Source: Mesorhizobium sp. Root102 (lineage in GTDB: Bacteria > Pseudomonadota > Alphaproteobacteria > Rhizobiales > Rhizobiaceae). Taken from it: DNA of 64,000 nt. Below the pieces are notes generated by a model. That model saw only the letters and a list, made by a program, of their open reading frames with translations. It was not told the origin of the DNA and ran no database searches. Below, piece after piece: positions 19,238 through 28,051 of this stretch. A program made the position numbers and the translations under genes. Numbering within the stretch: position 1 is the stretch's first letter; every line of letters begins with the position of its first letter. Location of the stretch: positions 497,430-561,429 of the forward strand of contig NZ_LMCP01000001.1 in the NCBI RefSeq assembly GCF_001425625.1. Direction: 5' to 3'.

Positions 19238-20341
19238 ATGAACCAAAACACCGACCTGCTGACGCTGCGGTCCGTCTCGAAATCCTACGGCACGGTCCCT
19301 GTGCTGCACGACATCGACCTGTCGATCCGGGACGGTGAGTTCCTCACCGTGCTCGGGCCTTCGGGCTCCGGCAAGACCACGGTGCTACGGCTGATCGGCG
19401 GACTGGAGCCGCTGACGTCAGGCGAGATCCGGCTTGACGGGCAAGACATCGGCCGCATGCCGATCAACCGACGGCCGTTCAACACCGTGTTCCAGGACTA
19501 TGCGCTGTTCCCGCACCTGACCGTTTCCGGCAATGTCGGCTACGGGCTTTCGGTTCGCCATATCCAGCGCAAGGAGATTGCGCGCCGTGTCGCGGAGGCG
19601 CTGGAGTTGGTCCAGCTCGGGCGTTTCGCCGACCGCTTTCCGGCGCAGCTCTCCGGCGGCCAGCGCCAGCGTGTCGCGCTCGCCCGTGCGCTGATCTGCC
19701 AGCCGCGCCTGATCCTGCTCGATGAGCCGCTCGCCGCACTCGACCTCGAACTGCGCCGGCAGATGCAGGAGTTCCTGAAATCCATCCAGCGCGAAATCAA
19801 GACCACCTTCCTGTTCGTCACCCATGACCAGGAAGAAGCCATCGGCATGGCCGATCGGATCTGCGTGATGGAGGCCGGCCATATCCGCCAGCTCGGCACG
19901 CCGCACGACCTTTACTACAAGCCGAATTGCGAGTTCGTCGCGCGCTTCTTCGGCGAGAACAATCTGGTGGCCGGGAAACTCGGACCGATCCAGGGCGAGC
20001 TGAGATCGATCGAGACACCGCTCGGGCACCTGATTTGTTCGATCAGCGACCAGCCGCATTTGAAGGTCGCAGCGGAAGGCGCCGGCGCCTACGCTGCGTT
20101 CCGTCCAGAAGCGTTGCATCTTGCGGATGCAAAGGACACCGACAACCGTTTTTCCGGCACGATCTCCGACATGGCCTTTGCTGGCTCGTCGACCGTCGTC
20201 ACCATCGCGGCTGGCGCCGACAATGCCGCGCAACGCTTGCGGCTGCGCGTGCCGAGCCGGGTCGACGGCAGCGCGCTCAAATCCGGCGAGGCTGTATCGC
20301 TCTCGTTTGCGCCGCATGAAGGCCATCTGGTGCTGGCATGA
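19238..20341 (+). CDS. PotA-like ABC ATPase
   Basis: 367 aa ATPase with Walker A GPSGSGKTT near residue 46, the Q-loop FQDYALFPH, signature LSGGQRQRVALARAL, Walker B LILLDEPLAALD and a C-terminal TOBE regulatory domain from about 285. This full-length form is typical of MalK/PotA-type importers. ATG 19238 gives MNQNTDLLTL; an in-frame ATG at 19223 would add five residues. Its stop overlaps the first permease start (ATGA). Confidence 0.88.
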   Translation: MNQNTDLLTLRSVSKSYGTVPVLHDIDLSIRDGEFLTVLGPSGSGKTTVLRLIGGLEPLTSGEIRLDGQDIGRMPINRRPFNTVFQDYALFPHLTVSGNVGYGLSVRHIQRKEIARRVAEALELVQLGRFADRFPAQLSGGQRQRVALARALICQPRLILLDEPLAALDLELRRQMQEFLKSIQREIKTTFLFVTHDQEEAIGMADRICVMEAGHIRQLGTPHDLYYKPNCEFVARFFGENNLVAGKLGPIQGELRSIETPLGHLICSISDQPHLKVAAEGAGAYAAFRPEALHLADAKDTDNRFSGTISDMAFAGSSTVVTIAAGADNAAQRLRLRVPSRVDGSALKSGEAVSLSFAPHEGHLVLA

Positions 20342-21210
20342 GCGAAACCGGCTCGACACTGCCTGCCGAAAGACGGCTGTCGCTGCTGGTGACAGTGCTG
20401 GCGTTTGCGTTGCCGGTGATCTTCGTCCTGGTGCCGCTGGCGATCTTCCTCGGCTACAGTTTCTTCAGCGTCGACCAGGGCACGATCGTCTACGGCTTGT
20501 CCCTGGGCAACTATATCAGGTTCTTCACCGATCCGATCTTTCTCCCGGTGTTCTGGAATACCATCGTGCTGTGCGTCTCGGTGGCCATCATCTGCATCCT
20601 GCTTGCCTATCCCGCCGCCTATTTCCTGACGACGCTGAAAGGGCGGTGGCGTTATGCCTTACTGATGTTGCTGCTGGTTCCCCTGCTGATGAGCTACGTC
20701 ATCAAGATCTATGCGATCCGCAGCATCCTCGGCCTCAACGGCTTCCTCAACAAGGCGCTGGTGGCGCTCGGCATCCTGCAGGAGCCGTCGACGCTTTTCG
20801 TGTTCAACATGAACGCCATCCTGCTGACGCTGACGCTGCTCTTGATCCCTTTCGCCATCCTGCCGATCTTCCTGTCGCTGGAGCGGATTCCGCAGGTGCT
20901 GCTGCGGGCGTCCGACGATCTCGGAGCAAGCGGCTTGCAGACCTTCCTGCGCATCACCTTGCCGCTCAGCCTGCCCGGCGTCGCTTCTGCGGCGAGCTTC
21001 GTCTTCGTGCTGGCGATCGGCGATTTCCTGACGCCGCAAATGGTCGGCGGGATCAGCGGCTTCACCTTCGGCCGCATCCTCTACAGCCAGTTCGGCACGG
21101 CCTACAACTGGCCGTTCGGCGCAGCGCTGTCGGTGGCGCTGGCAGTCGTGGTGATCGCGGCGATCCTCATCGGTGAACGCTTCGGGCGCAATCGGGGGAT
21201 TTCGGTATGA
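20338..21210 (+). CDS. PotB-like ABC permease
   Basis: 290 aa inner-membrane permease with about six membrane segments. The EAA loop that contacts the ATPase is visible as RASDDLGASGLQTFLRITLP near residues 200-220. It overlaps the ATPase gene and the second permease gene by four bases each. Forms a heterodimeric channel with its neighbour. Confidence 0.87.
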   Translation: MSETGSTLPAERRLSLLVTVLAFALPVIFVLVPLAIFLGYSFFSVDQGTIVYGLSLGNYIRFFTDPIFLPVFWNTIVLCVSVAIICILLAYPAAYFLTTLKGRWRYALLMLLLVPLLMSYVIKIYAIRSILGLNGFLNKALVALGILQEPSTLFVFNMNAILLTLTLLLIPFAILPIFLSLERIPQVLLRASDDLGASGLQTFLRITLPLSLPGVASAASFVFVLAIGDFLTPQMVGGISGFTFGRILYSQFGTAYNWPFGAALSVALAVVVIAAILIGERFGRNRGISV

Positions 21211-22007
21211 GCGCCCTGCCCCGGCTGTCCACCATCTTTCTGGCCGCGATCACGACACTGGTTGCGCTGCTGCTCTACAGCCCGCTGTTCGTACCGATCG
21301 TGTCGTCGTTCTTCACCATTTCGCATGGCAATGTCGACTGGTCGTCTCCGACCCTTTCGACCTATGTCGCGCTGGCCGAAAATCACGACATATTGGTTGC
21401 CTTGCGCACCACGCTGATCGTCGGTGTCTGCACCGTCATCCTGTCGGTGGTCAGCGGAACGCTGCTGGCGCTCTACTATCACGGTCGCCGCTCCGGACGG
21501 TCGCTGCTGCAGTTCATCATCTTCCTGCCGTTCCTGATGCCGCCGATCATCAGCGGTCTGGCGCTGCTGATCTTCTTCCGCGAAATCGGCCTCGAACGTT
21601 CGCTTTTGACGGTCGTCATCGGCCATACGGTTTTCGTGCTGGCGATCGTCTACCGCACGGTGCTGATGCGGCTGCAGTCGATGAGCCGCACGCTGATCGA
21701 AGCGTCCTACGATCTCGGTGCCACGGGCTGGCAGACGTTCTGGCGCATTATCCTGCCAAACCTGTCGAGCGCCATCGTCGGCGGCGCCATCCTGGCCTTC
21801 GCCCTGTCGTTCGACGAGACCATGATCACCATCCTGGTCACCGGCACGCAAAGCACGCTGCCGGTCAGGCTGTGGGCGATGATGCGGCTTGGTTTCTCAC
21901 CCGACATCAATGCGCTGGTGGCGCTGATCCTGATGTTCACCGTGCTGCTCTGCGTGCTCGCCGCCCGTTTTCTCATCCCCAGGCAAGTCGCGACGGAACG
22001 GACTTGA
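21207..22007 (+). CDS. PotC-like ABC permease
   Basis: 266 aa permease, about six membrane segments, with the EAA loop EASYDLGATGWQTFWRIILP near 168-187. Last gene of the GntR-to-transporter operon. It ends 15 bases from the stop of a convergent FAD-linked oxidase gene; I see no hairpin in that gap. Confidence 0.87.
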   Translation: MSALPRLSTIFLAAITTLVALLLYSPLFVPIVSSFFTISHGNVDWSSPTLSTYVALAENHDILVALRTTLIVGVCTVILSVVSGTLLALYYHGRRSGRSLLQFIIFLPFLMPPIISGLALLIFFREIGLERSLLTVVIGHTVFVLAIVYRTVLMRLQSMSRTLIEASYDLGATGWQTFWRIILPNLSSAIVGGAILAFALSFDETMITILVTGTQSTLPVRLWAMMRLGFSPDINALVALILMFTVLLCVLAARFLIPRQVATERT

Positions 22008-22022
22008 GTTGCCGGGCAATCG

Positions 22023-23426
22023 TCATCGGGAGAAGGCGATTGGGTTGAGGTCGAAGACCCGTCCCCGATTGAGGATGTTTCTGGGGTCAAGCGCTGCCTT
22101 CAGCCGCCGCATCGTGGCGATTTCGGCATCACTGCGGACCAGATGCAGCCACTTCTTCTTGTCGATGCCGATGCCATGTTCGGCCGAAACACCACCTCCG
22201 GCAGCTGCCACGCCGCGATAGACGATGTCATATGCCACCGCCGGATCGACCGTCAGGACTTGATAGTGCAGATTGCCGTCGCCGAGATGGCCAAAGACAT
22301 AGATGTCGGCGCCGGGATCCACGGCATGGATGGCGATATCCGCTTCCCGCAGGAATGCTCCCATGCGGGCCAACGGGATGCTGACGTCGACGCTGATCAG
22401 ACCCTTGATCGAAAACAGGACGCGATTGGCGTCTTCGCGCACGTCCCACAGCGCCCGGAATTCGCGCGGTGACTGCGAGACCACCACATCATCGATGACA
22501 CCGTCTTCGACCCCCTGCATCAGTACCTCGGCGAAGCGCTCGCCGTCACGTTCGGGCTCGCTGCCCTGGATCTCGGCCAGCACATAGACGGGCGAGCCGG
22601 CCGGCAGCGGCGCCGGCATGGCCATGCTGGCGACCATAAAGTCATAGAGCGGTGCGAAATTGACCTCATAGGCGGACAGGAGCGGGCCGAGCTTTTGCCG
22701 CAGCAACCCAAGCAGCGCGATCGCCGCATCGAGCGAGGAGAGCGCGCAGAAAGCGTTGACCTCGGACGCCGGCTTGGGATGCAGCCTGAGCGCGGCGCGT
22801 GTGACGACGCCGAGCGTCCCTTCCGTGCCGATGAAGAACTGGTTGAGGTCGTAGCCGGAATTGTCCTTGGGCAGGGCCTTGAGCGACGTCAGCACGCTGC
22901 CGTCGGCAAGCACGGCTTCCAGCCCCAGAACCTGCGCCCGGCACATGCCATAGCGCAGCACGCGGATACCGCCGGCATTGGTGGCGATATTGCCGCCGAT
23001 CGTGGCCGAACCGCGTGCGCCGATATCGATGCCGAACATCAGCCCGGCGCCGTCGGCTGCTTCCTGCACTACCTGCAATGTCGCGCCCGCTTCAGCGACG
23101 ATGCTCGCAGCCCGGCGATCCGGAACGGCGAGGCTGGTCATCCGCTCCAGCGACAGCACCACCTCACCCGGCTGCACACGCGCAGCACCTGTCAGCCCGG
23201 TGCGTCCGCCCTGCACGGCAAGTGGCTGTCCGAGATCGTTGCATGCGGCGAGTGCTGCCGCGACGCCTTGTGTGTCGCGCGGGCGCAGCACCGCTTCGGG
23301 AAGCGCACCCAGCTTGCCGTCGGGATCGTCACGATAGCGCTGGTCCACATCCGCGCCAGCGAGCACGCCGCCCGCACCTAGCCGGTTGTCGAGAACAGAC
23401 AGGAGCTGTTGGATTTCAGGCGACAT
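22023..23426 (-). CDS. FAD-linked 2-hydroxyacid dehydrogenase (GlcD / D-2-hydroxyglutarate dehydrogenase-like)
   Basis: 467 aa flavoprotein of the PCMH/vanillyl-alcohol oxidase superfamily. The FAD-binding domain covers about 35-215 (QGGRTGLTGAA, GATIGGNIATNAGG-type loop, GTEGTLGVVTRAALRL). The C-terminal FAD-oxidase domain ends with GHLGDGNLHY and SAEHGIGIDKKKWL, which carry the metal-site residues of D-2-hydroxyglutarate and D-lactate dehydrogenases. No Fe-S partner gene is adjacent. It is monocistronic as far as seen; AGGA precedes the ATG by about nine bases. Substrate unknown, probably a D-2-hydroxy acid. Confidence 0.82.
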   Translation of the reverse strand: MSPEIQQLLSVLDNRLGAGGVLAGADVDQRYRDDPDGKLGALPEAVLRPRDTQGVAAALAACNDLGQPLAVQGGRTGLTGAARVQPGEVVLSLERMTSLAVPDRRAASIVAEAGATLQVVQEAADGAGLMFGIDIGARGSATIGGNIATNAGGIRVLRYGMCRAQVLGLEAVLADGSVLTSLKALPKDNSGYDLNQFFIGTEGTLGVVTRAALRLHPKPASEVNAFCALSSLDAAIALLGLLRQKLGPLLSAYEVNFAPLYDFMVASMAMPAPLPAGSPVYVLAEIQGSEPERDGERFAEVLMQGVEDGVIDDVVVSQSPREFRALWDVREDANRVLFSIKGLISVDVSIPLARMGAFLREADIAIHAVDPGADIYVFGHLGDGNLHYQVLTVDPAVAYDIVYRGVAAAGGGVSAEHGIGIDKKKWLHLVRSDAEIATMRRLKAALDPRNILNRGRVFDLNPIAFSR

Positions 23427-23521
23427 CGGCCGATCCTATCGATGATCGCCTGCCGGTCAAACGCTCGTCCACGCAAAGCGACGTCGTCCGTGTCCGCAGT
23501 AATGCGAAACAGGACAATCGT

Positions 23522-23558
23522 CCGGTATCGACCACGATGGGATCGTGATCGATACCGG
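23522..23558 (-). terminator. 37-base near-perfect dyad after the LIV binding-protein gene
   Basis: CCGGTATCGA-C-CACGAT-GGG-ATCGTG-A-TCGATACCGG folds into a 17-position stem with a single mismatch and a GGG loop. It begins 13 bases after the stop of the binding-protein gene read leftwards. No U-run follows, so either a factor-assisted terminator or a 3'-end stabiliser. It separates that operon from the oxidase gene on the same strand. Confidence 0.6.
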
Positions 23559-23571
23559 GGAATACGTTGTC

Positions 23572-24831
23572 TTACTGAAGTTTCGCCTGCAACGCGTTGA
23601 CGTCATCGGTGGTCATTTCGCCATCGGTCGCCACCTTGCCGTCGACGATCTTCCACAGCCGGAACGGGCCGGTGATGTCGCCATATTTATCGAAGGCGAC
23701 CGGGCCGATGACGCCTTCGTAGCGGATCGGCTTGCCCTCCTTGATGAGGCCGAGCGCCTTGGTGAACTCTTCCTTGCCGGCAAAGATCGGCGTGCCGGCC
23801 GGATCGACCGCCTTGTACATCGCGTCCTTGATCTTGGCCGGATCCTCCGAGCCGGCAATGGCGATGGCGAGACCAACAATCGCGCCGGCATCATAGGAAC
23901 GGTCGGCCGCCGGATTGGACGGCTCGATGCCGGAGAATTCCTTGTAGTTCTTGGTGAAATACTCCGTCGAGGCCGTCGGGCTGGTCCCGGAGGAGGTGCC
24001 GTAAGCTTCCTTCAGATAGTCGGCGCCGACGGACTCGATGAAATCAGGGCTGTTCATGCCGTCGTTGAGCAGGAATTTCTGCACGCCGCCCTGCGAGATC
24101 CAGGTGCGGGCAACCGTAGCGCCATCGACCGGCGTGCTGACGAGATAGAGCCCGTCCGGTTCGCCGGCCATCGCCGCCGTGACTTCCGAGGCATAGCTCG
24201 ACTGCTTTTCATTGTAAGGCGTGTCGGAGACGATGGTGCCGCCGAGCGCTTTGTAGGCGCGCGAGAATTCGGCCACCATGTTGACGCCGAAATCGTTGTT
24301 GACATGGATGATCGACAATTTCTTGAAGCCCTTGTCGATGGCGTATTTGGCGGCGGCGACGCCCTGCAGCGCATCCGAGGTGATGGTGCGGAAGAAGATG
24401 CCGTTGGTCTTGCCGTCGCGGCCGAGCGCCGTCAGCGTCGGCGAGGACGAAGCCGGCGAGACCTGGACGATCTTGGCCGGTGCCGTGACCGAGGTCAGGA
24501 TCGGGATCGACACCGACGAGATGATGCCGCCGATGATGACCGGGACCTTTTTGACCTGAACCAGCTGCGTGGCGGCATCGACCGCGATGTTGCCCTGGCT
24601 CTGGCTGTCGCGCGTGTCGGTGACGAGATCGCAGCCGCGCACGCCGCCGGCGGCGTTGATGTCACGGAAGGCCATCTCGACCGACTTGGCGCCGGCCTGG
24701 CCGTATTCGCCGGCAGGCCCGGTCAGTTCCATGACGAGGCCGACGGTGATCTTGCAATCGGCGGCTTGCGCGGCACCCGCCATCGTCACGAGGGCGAGCG
24801 CGGTGGTGAGTTGGAGTATCGTCTTTGTCAT
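23572..24831 (-). CDS. Branched-chain-type ABC substrate-binding protein
   Basis: 419 aa Peripla_BP_6 protein with a Sec signal peptide (MTKTILQLTTALALVTMAGA, cleavage after AQA near 23) and the mature start DCKITVGLVMELTGPAGEYG. The start is ATG 24831, preceded by AAGGGG; an upstream in-frame start at 24855 lacks an SD. It ends an operon running left from the GntR gene, while the matching ATPases and permeases lie on the divergent operon at 28052-31498. Those lack a binding protein of their own, so this is almost certainly their partner. Ligand unknown. Confidence 0.88.
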   Translation of the reverse strand: MTKTILQLTTALALVTMAGAAQAADCKITVGLVMELTGPAGEYGQAGAKSVEMAFRDINAAGGVRGCDLVTDTRDSQSQGNIAVDAATQLVQVKKVPVIIGGIISSVSIPILTSVTAPAKIVQVSPASSSPTLTALGRDGKTNGIFFRTITSDALQGVAAAKYAIDKGFKKLSIIHVNNDFGVNMVAEFSRAYKALGGTIVSDTPYNEKQSSYASEVTAAMAGEPDGLYLVSTPVDGATVARTWISQGGVQKFLLNDGMNSPDFIESVGADYLKEAYGTSSGTSPTASTEYFTKNYKEFSGIEPSNPAADRSYDAGAIVGLAIAIAGSEDPAKIKDAMYKAVDPAGTPIFAGKEEFTKALGLIKEGKPIRYEGVIGPVAFDKYGDITGPFRLWKIVDGKVATDGEMTTDDVNALQAKLQ

Positions 24832-24879
24832 TGTTGTTCCCCTTTCGTTACTCAACTGTATCTGATCTCTGGAGCCTGT

Positions 24880-25308
24880 TCAGCGTTCCGGCACCTGCAG
24901 CCAGGTTTCATGCAGATGTCGCCATTCGACGCCGTTGGGCGCCGATGAACTGGTGGTGAAGACGGCGCTCGACTGGCGGCGGCTATGCTTGCCTGCGCGC
25001 AGCTGCGCCTCGACGTAGAAGACGACGATCGTGTCGGCGTCCTGCCAGCCGGGCCGGATGTCCTCGATCGAAATCGCGAAACCGTCGTCACAAGAGGCGC
25101 GGCTGGTGCGAACATGATCGACGACCGCTTGGCGATCGAGGATCTGCCCATCCGGCGCGACCATGCCGAAGTCTTCGCCCATGGCGCCTTCGAAGCGGCC
25201 GAAGTCCACCGTGTTGGCTCGCGCGGCGACGAACCAGTCGACGAAGAAGCGATGCAGGTCGATGACCTCGGCGCTGGCGCGCGAAAACAGGGAGGGTTCG
25301 CCGCTCAT
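24880..25308 (-). CDS. SnoaL/NTF2-like small protein
   Basis: 142 aa protein with the layout of a SnoaL-like or DUF4440-like NTF2 fold: an N-terminal helix (VIDLHRFFVDWFVAAR), FEGAMGEDFGMVAPDG, and a beta-rich C-terminal half ending HLHETWLQVPER. Such proteins are isomerases, dehydratases or pocket proteins. It overlaps the aldo/keto reductase stop by ATGA and precedes the binding-protein gene by 48 bases. Function in the pathway is unknown; assignment is by pattern only. Confidence 0.6.
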   Translation of the reverse strand: MSGEPSLFSRASAEVIDLHRFFVDWFVAARANTVDFGRFEGAMGEDFGMVAPDGQILDRQAVVDHVRTSRASCDDGFAISIEDIRPGWQDADTIVVFYVEAQLRAGKHSRRQSSAVFTTSSSAPNGVEWRHLHETWLQVPER

Positions 25309-26360
25309 TTCTTCCCCGCATTGAGGTTGTAATGCATGATCGAACCGTGGCGGCCGTGGCGGTCGCGCTCCAGCGTGTAGACATCGCCTTCGAGGCCGGC
25401 GCCTTGCGCGATGATGGCCGCTATCCGCGCCCGGTCCTCGGCATCGAGCGCAACGTCCATGATGCCCGCATTGGCCAGCGCATGCGCCTGATTGCGGGCG
25501 CCGACAATAACGGCCGCCACTTGCGGCTGCTCCAGCACCCAGGCGCTGGCGATGGTGGCAAGGTCGACGCCGTGACGGTCGCCAACGGCCTTCAGCGCCT
25601 GAAGCAACTGCTGGAACAAGTCCCAGCCGCCGAAATCATCGATGATCAGCTTGTATTTGACCAGCGAGCGGTTTTCGAGCGGCGTGGCCGGTTCCGCCAC
25701 ACCGAGCCATTTGTCGCTGAGGAAGCCGCCGGCCACCGAGCCGTAACAGAGGAAGCTGACGCCGTTCTGTTTTGCCAGCGCCGCCAGGCTGGTGCCCGGC
25801 CGCTGATCGAGCACCGAATATTGCAGTTGCTGGCTGACCAGCGGGATGCCGGCGGCGAGGATTTCGGCAAGCCGCGGCGTGTCGAAATTGGTGGTGCCGA
25901 GATTGCGCACCTTGCCTTCCAGCCGAAGCTCGTTGAGCCAGCCCATGGCCTCGACGTAGCGAGGCTGGTCATAATCCCACCAGTGGAACTGGACGAGATC
26001 GAGCCGCTCGGTCTTCAGCCGCCGCAACGACTGGTCGACGATGCCCCTGATGTAATCGCGGCTGATGGTGGCCAGCCGTTCAAGGTCGGGCACCAGCTTG
26101 GTGTGCACCTTCATCCTGGCCGCAACGTCGAGGCCGCGCTCGCTGGCCAGTCGCAGACGAGCGGCGCCGATCAGTTCCTCGACGCCGGTGTAGATGTCGG
26201 CGCAATCATAAGTCCAGATGCCGGCATCGAAGGTGGCGATCAGATCGGCCACCGCTTGGCTGCGGTCGATGGCGCCGTGGCCACCGGCCAGTTGCCAGCC
26301 GCCGCGAATGACGCGCGAGATGGTGTAGCCGGGGCCGAGTTCGAAGGTCTTGGCAGTCAT
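25305..26360 (-). CDS. Aldo/keto reductase
   Basis: 351 aa AKR-superfamily TIM barrel. The catalytic tetrad is visible: Asp52 (WTYDCADIY), Tyr57, Lys88 (VHTKLVPD) and His126 (LVQFHWWDY). It is longer than a typical 320-residue AKR by a C-terminal tail. It overlaps both neighbours by four bases in the GntR-DUF3830-TIGR04076-AKR-SnoaL-SBP operon. Likely reduces or oxidises the carbonyl of the imported compound with NADPH; substrate unknown. Confidence 0.82.
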   Translation of the reverse strand: MTAKTFELGPGYTISRVIRGGWQLAGGHGAIDRSQAVADLIATFDAGIWTYDCADIYTGVEELIGAARLRLASERGLDVAARMKVHTKLVPDLERLATISRDYIRGIVDQSLRRLKTERLDLVQFHWWDYDQPRYVEAMGWLNELRLEGKVRNLGTTNFDTPRLAEILAAGIPLVSQQLQYSVLDQRPGTSLAALAKQNGVSFLCYGSVAGGFLSDKWLGVAEPATPLENRSLVKYKLIIDDFGGWDLFQQLLQALKAVGDRHGVDLATIASAWVLEQPQVAAVIVGARNQAHALANAGIMDVALDAEDRARIAAIIAQGAGLEGDVYTLERDRHGRHGSIMHYNLNAGKK

Positions 26361-26710
26361 TTCAGGTCATTCTCCTCCGGCAACGGCACGGCCGTGGTAT
26401 CGGCGTGGCTGAACCGCCGCTTGGCCAGCCTGACGATCCTCAGCCGGCTGGCGCAATTGGGATCGGGACAGGCGATCTCGGCGTCCGAGGTCATCCAGTC
26501 GTTCGGGTGGGTAGGACGCTGCTTGGCCGCCAGCAGCGGCAACACGGCGGAGATCGAATAAATCGAAAACCCCTGCCCTGCAGGCATCGACAGCATCTCG
26601 CCCTTGAGCTCGAAATAGTCGCCGGCCTTGGCGCCGCAATAGATCGGTTTGCCCTCAGGGATGACCGCCTCGACGCGAAGGTCGAACAGCTCGAAACTGT
26701 CGTCGGCCAT
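26357..26710 (-). CDS. TIGR04076-like protein of unknown function
   Basis: 117 aa protein resembling the TIGR04076 family: hydrophilic, with CGAKAGDYFELKG around Cys25 and a C-terminal Cys81-x4-Cys86 pair (ACPDPNCASRL). Three cysteines suggest a metal or redox role, but none is proven. ATG 26710 is two bases upstream of the DUF3830 stop on the same strand, and its end overlaps the AKR start. The open frame upstream of 26710 is a shadow of the DUF3830 gene. The family often accompanies oxidoreductase operons. Confidence 0.6.
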   Translation of the reverse strand: MADDSFELFDLRVEAVIPEGKPIYCGAKAGDYFELKGEMLSMPAGQGFSIYSISAVLPLLAAKQRPTHPNDWMTSDAEIACPDPNCASRLRIVRLAKRRFSHADTTAVPLPEENDLK

Positions 26711-26711
26711 T

Positions 26712-27194
26712 TCAGGCCTCCACCAGGCTGAAGGTGACATCGCAGGCGCCGTTGCGGCGGATGACACCGCAAGCGGCGGCGAACTGATCACGCTCTTCGA
26801 CCCGTACCTGCGCCACCACGCTGCCGGCCAGCCAACCGATCGGAAACAGCAGCCGCGCACCCTGCCCGTAATACAGGCCGATGTCGAAGATCGCATTGGG
26901 GTTGCCGCCCCACATGCGTGGCGGCACATAGGACAGCACGATGTCGCCTGGCTGCGGCGTCAGCGTCGCGTTCTCGGCCGGCAAGGGCCTGGCATAGGCC
27001 TGGCCCTCAATATCGGCGGCGGGAACCGGACAGGAGATTTCCGGCCCCGTCCACATCGCATGGATGCCTGGCACGACACGTGGCGTGCCGAGATACGCCT
27101 TGAGGAAGGCAGCGTTTTCCGGCGCTTTCCCGGGCAGCAACAGCGCCGTGACGGAAAGCTTCGAGCGCGGCTCGGTGATCCTGATGGAGGTCAT
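26712..27194 (-). CDS. DUF3830 family protein
   Basis: 160 aa protein matching the DUF3830 pattern: AFLKAYLGTPRVVPGIHAMWTGPE-type residues about 28-51 (split by family position), QPGDIVLSYVPPRMWGG, then a GLYYGQGARLLFPIG stretch. The family is thought to have a cyclophilin-like barrel and is frequently next to LIV-type transporters; its function is not established. ATG 27194 overlaps the GntR stop as TGATG. The ORF continues upstream only as a shadow of the GntR gene. Confidence 0.65.
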   Translation of the reverse strand: MTSIRITEPRSKLSVTALLLPGKAPENAAFLKAYLGTPRVVPGIHAMWTGPEISCPVPAADIEGQAYARPLPAENATLTPQPGDIVLSYVPPRMWGGNPNAIFDIGLYYGQGARLLFPIGWLAGSVVAQVRVEERDQFAAACGVIRRNGACDVTFSLVEA

Positions 27195-27925
27195 GTCTGG
27201 TCTTTCGCGGCGGCAGCCTGCAGCTTGCTGCGCAGGAAGGTGAAGGGCCGGCTGATGTCGGCGACCAGCGACTCGCGCGCCGCCTGCGCATCCCCCGTGG
27301 CCAGCGCCGTGACGATGCGGCGGTGGTACTGGGCGGTGTCTACCTCGCCGGCTTCCGAGAAGGCATAGATGGCGACACGAATACAGGGACCCGATTGCAG
27401 CCACAGGCTCTCGATCATCGGGATCAGCACGGCCGAACCGCAGGAGCGGTAGATCTCGAAATGAAAGCTCTGGTTGAGCGTCACTTCGCGATCGACGTCC
27501 TTCTTGTGCTTCAGCGCCCGCATCTCGTCCCATTCGCCCAGAATGGTTTCGATGGTGGCGATCTGGCGCGGACCCATGCGGGCGGCGGCCAGCGCGATCG
27601 CCTCGCCCTCGATCAGGATGCGGGCACGCAAGAGATCATCGAGGCGTTCCAGTGTGATCGGCGGCACGCGCACCGAACGGTTGGGCAGCGCCTCCAGCGC
27701 CTTTTCCGTGATCAGCCGGCCGAGCGCCTCGCGCACCGGCATGGTCGAGGTGACCAAGGCGTCAGCCAAACCCCGGATGGTCAGCACCTGACTCGGCTCG
27801 AACAGGCCGCCGATCAGGGCGCGGCGCAGTTCGGAATACACACGATCCTGCACTGTCTCGCGGCCGACCGGCGCAAGCTGGGCCGCGATCGCCTCGTTGT
27901 TCTTTTCGATGGCAGCCTTTTGCAT
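27191..27925 (-). CDS. GntR/FadR-family (FCD) regulator
   Basis: 244 aa regulator. The winged HTH (VYSELRRALIGGLFEPSQVL, then VTSTMPVREALGRLITEKAL) is at about 30-85 and the FCD all-helical ligand domain from about 95 (SFHFEIYRS carries typical metal-site His). ATG 27925 has GGA five bases upstream; the longer frame to 28003 runs through the operator-like repeats. First gene of its operon and divergent from the LIV transporter genes, so it should control both directions through the shared 126-base spacer. Confidence 0.85.
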   Translation of the reverse strand: MQKAAIEKNNEAIAAQLAPVGRETVQDRVYSELRRALIGGLFEPSQVLTIRGLADALVTSTMPVREALGRLITEKALEALPNRSVRVPPITLERLDDLLRARILIEGEAIALAAARMGPRQIATIETILGEWDEMRALKHKKDVDREVTLNQSFHFEIYRSCGSAVLIPMIESLWLQSGPCIRVAIYAFSEAGEVDTAQYHRRIVTALATGDAQAARESLVADISRPFTFLRSKLQAAAAKDQT

Positions 27926-27980
27926 GGAATTCCGTTCTTGGCCGGTTTTCGGCTTGCGGATGAAATTAAAGCCGAATAGC

Positions 27981-28004
27981 GTGATCAAAGCAAGTGTGAT
28001 CACA
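27981..28004. promoter_or_regulatory. Operator-like repeats between divergent GntR and LIV operons
   Basis: TGTGATCACA at 27995-28004 is a perfect ten-base palindrome, and GTGATCA recurs at 27981-27987, spaced 15 bases from the GTGATCA inside the palindrome. Both lie in the AT-richer centre of the intergenic region. FCD-type GntR proteins bind short palindromes of this kind, so this is the likely GntR site; the assignment is inferred. Confidence 0.45.
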
Positions 28005-28051
28005 AATCATAATCAGGAGACGGCAACGATCGTCTTCGGCCAGAGGGTTTG

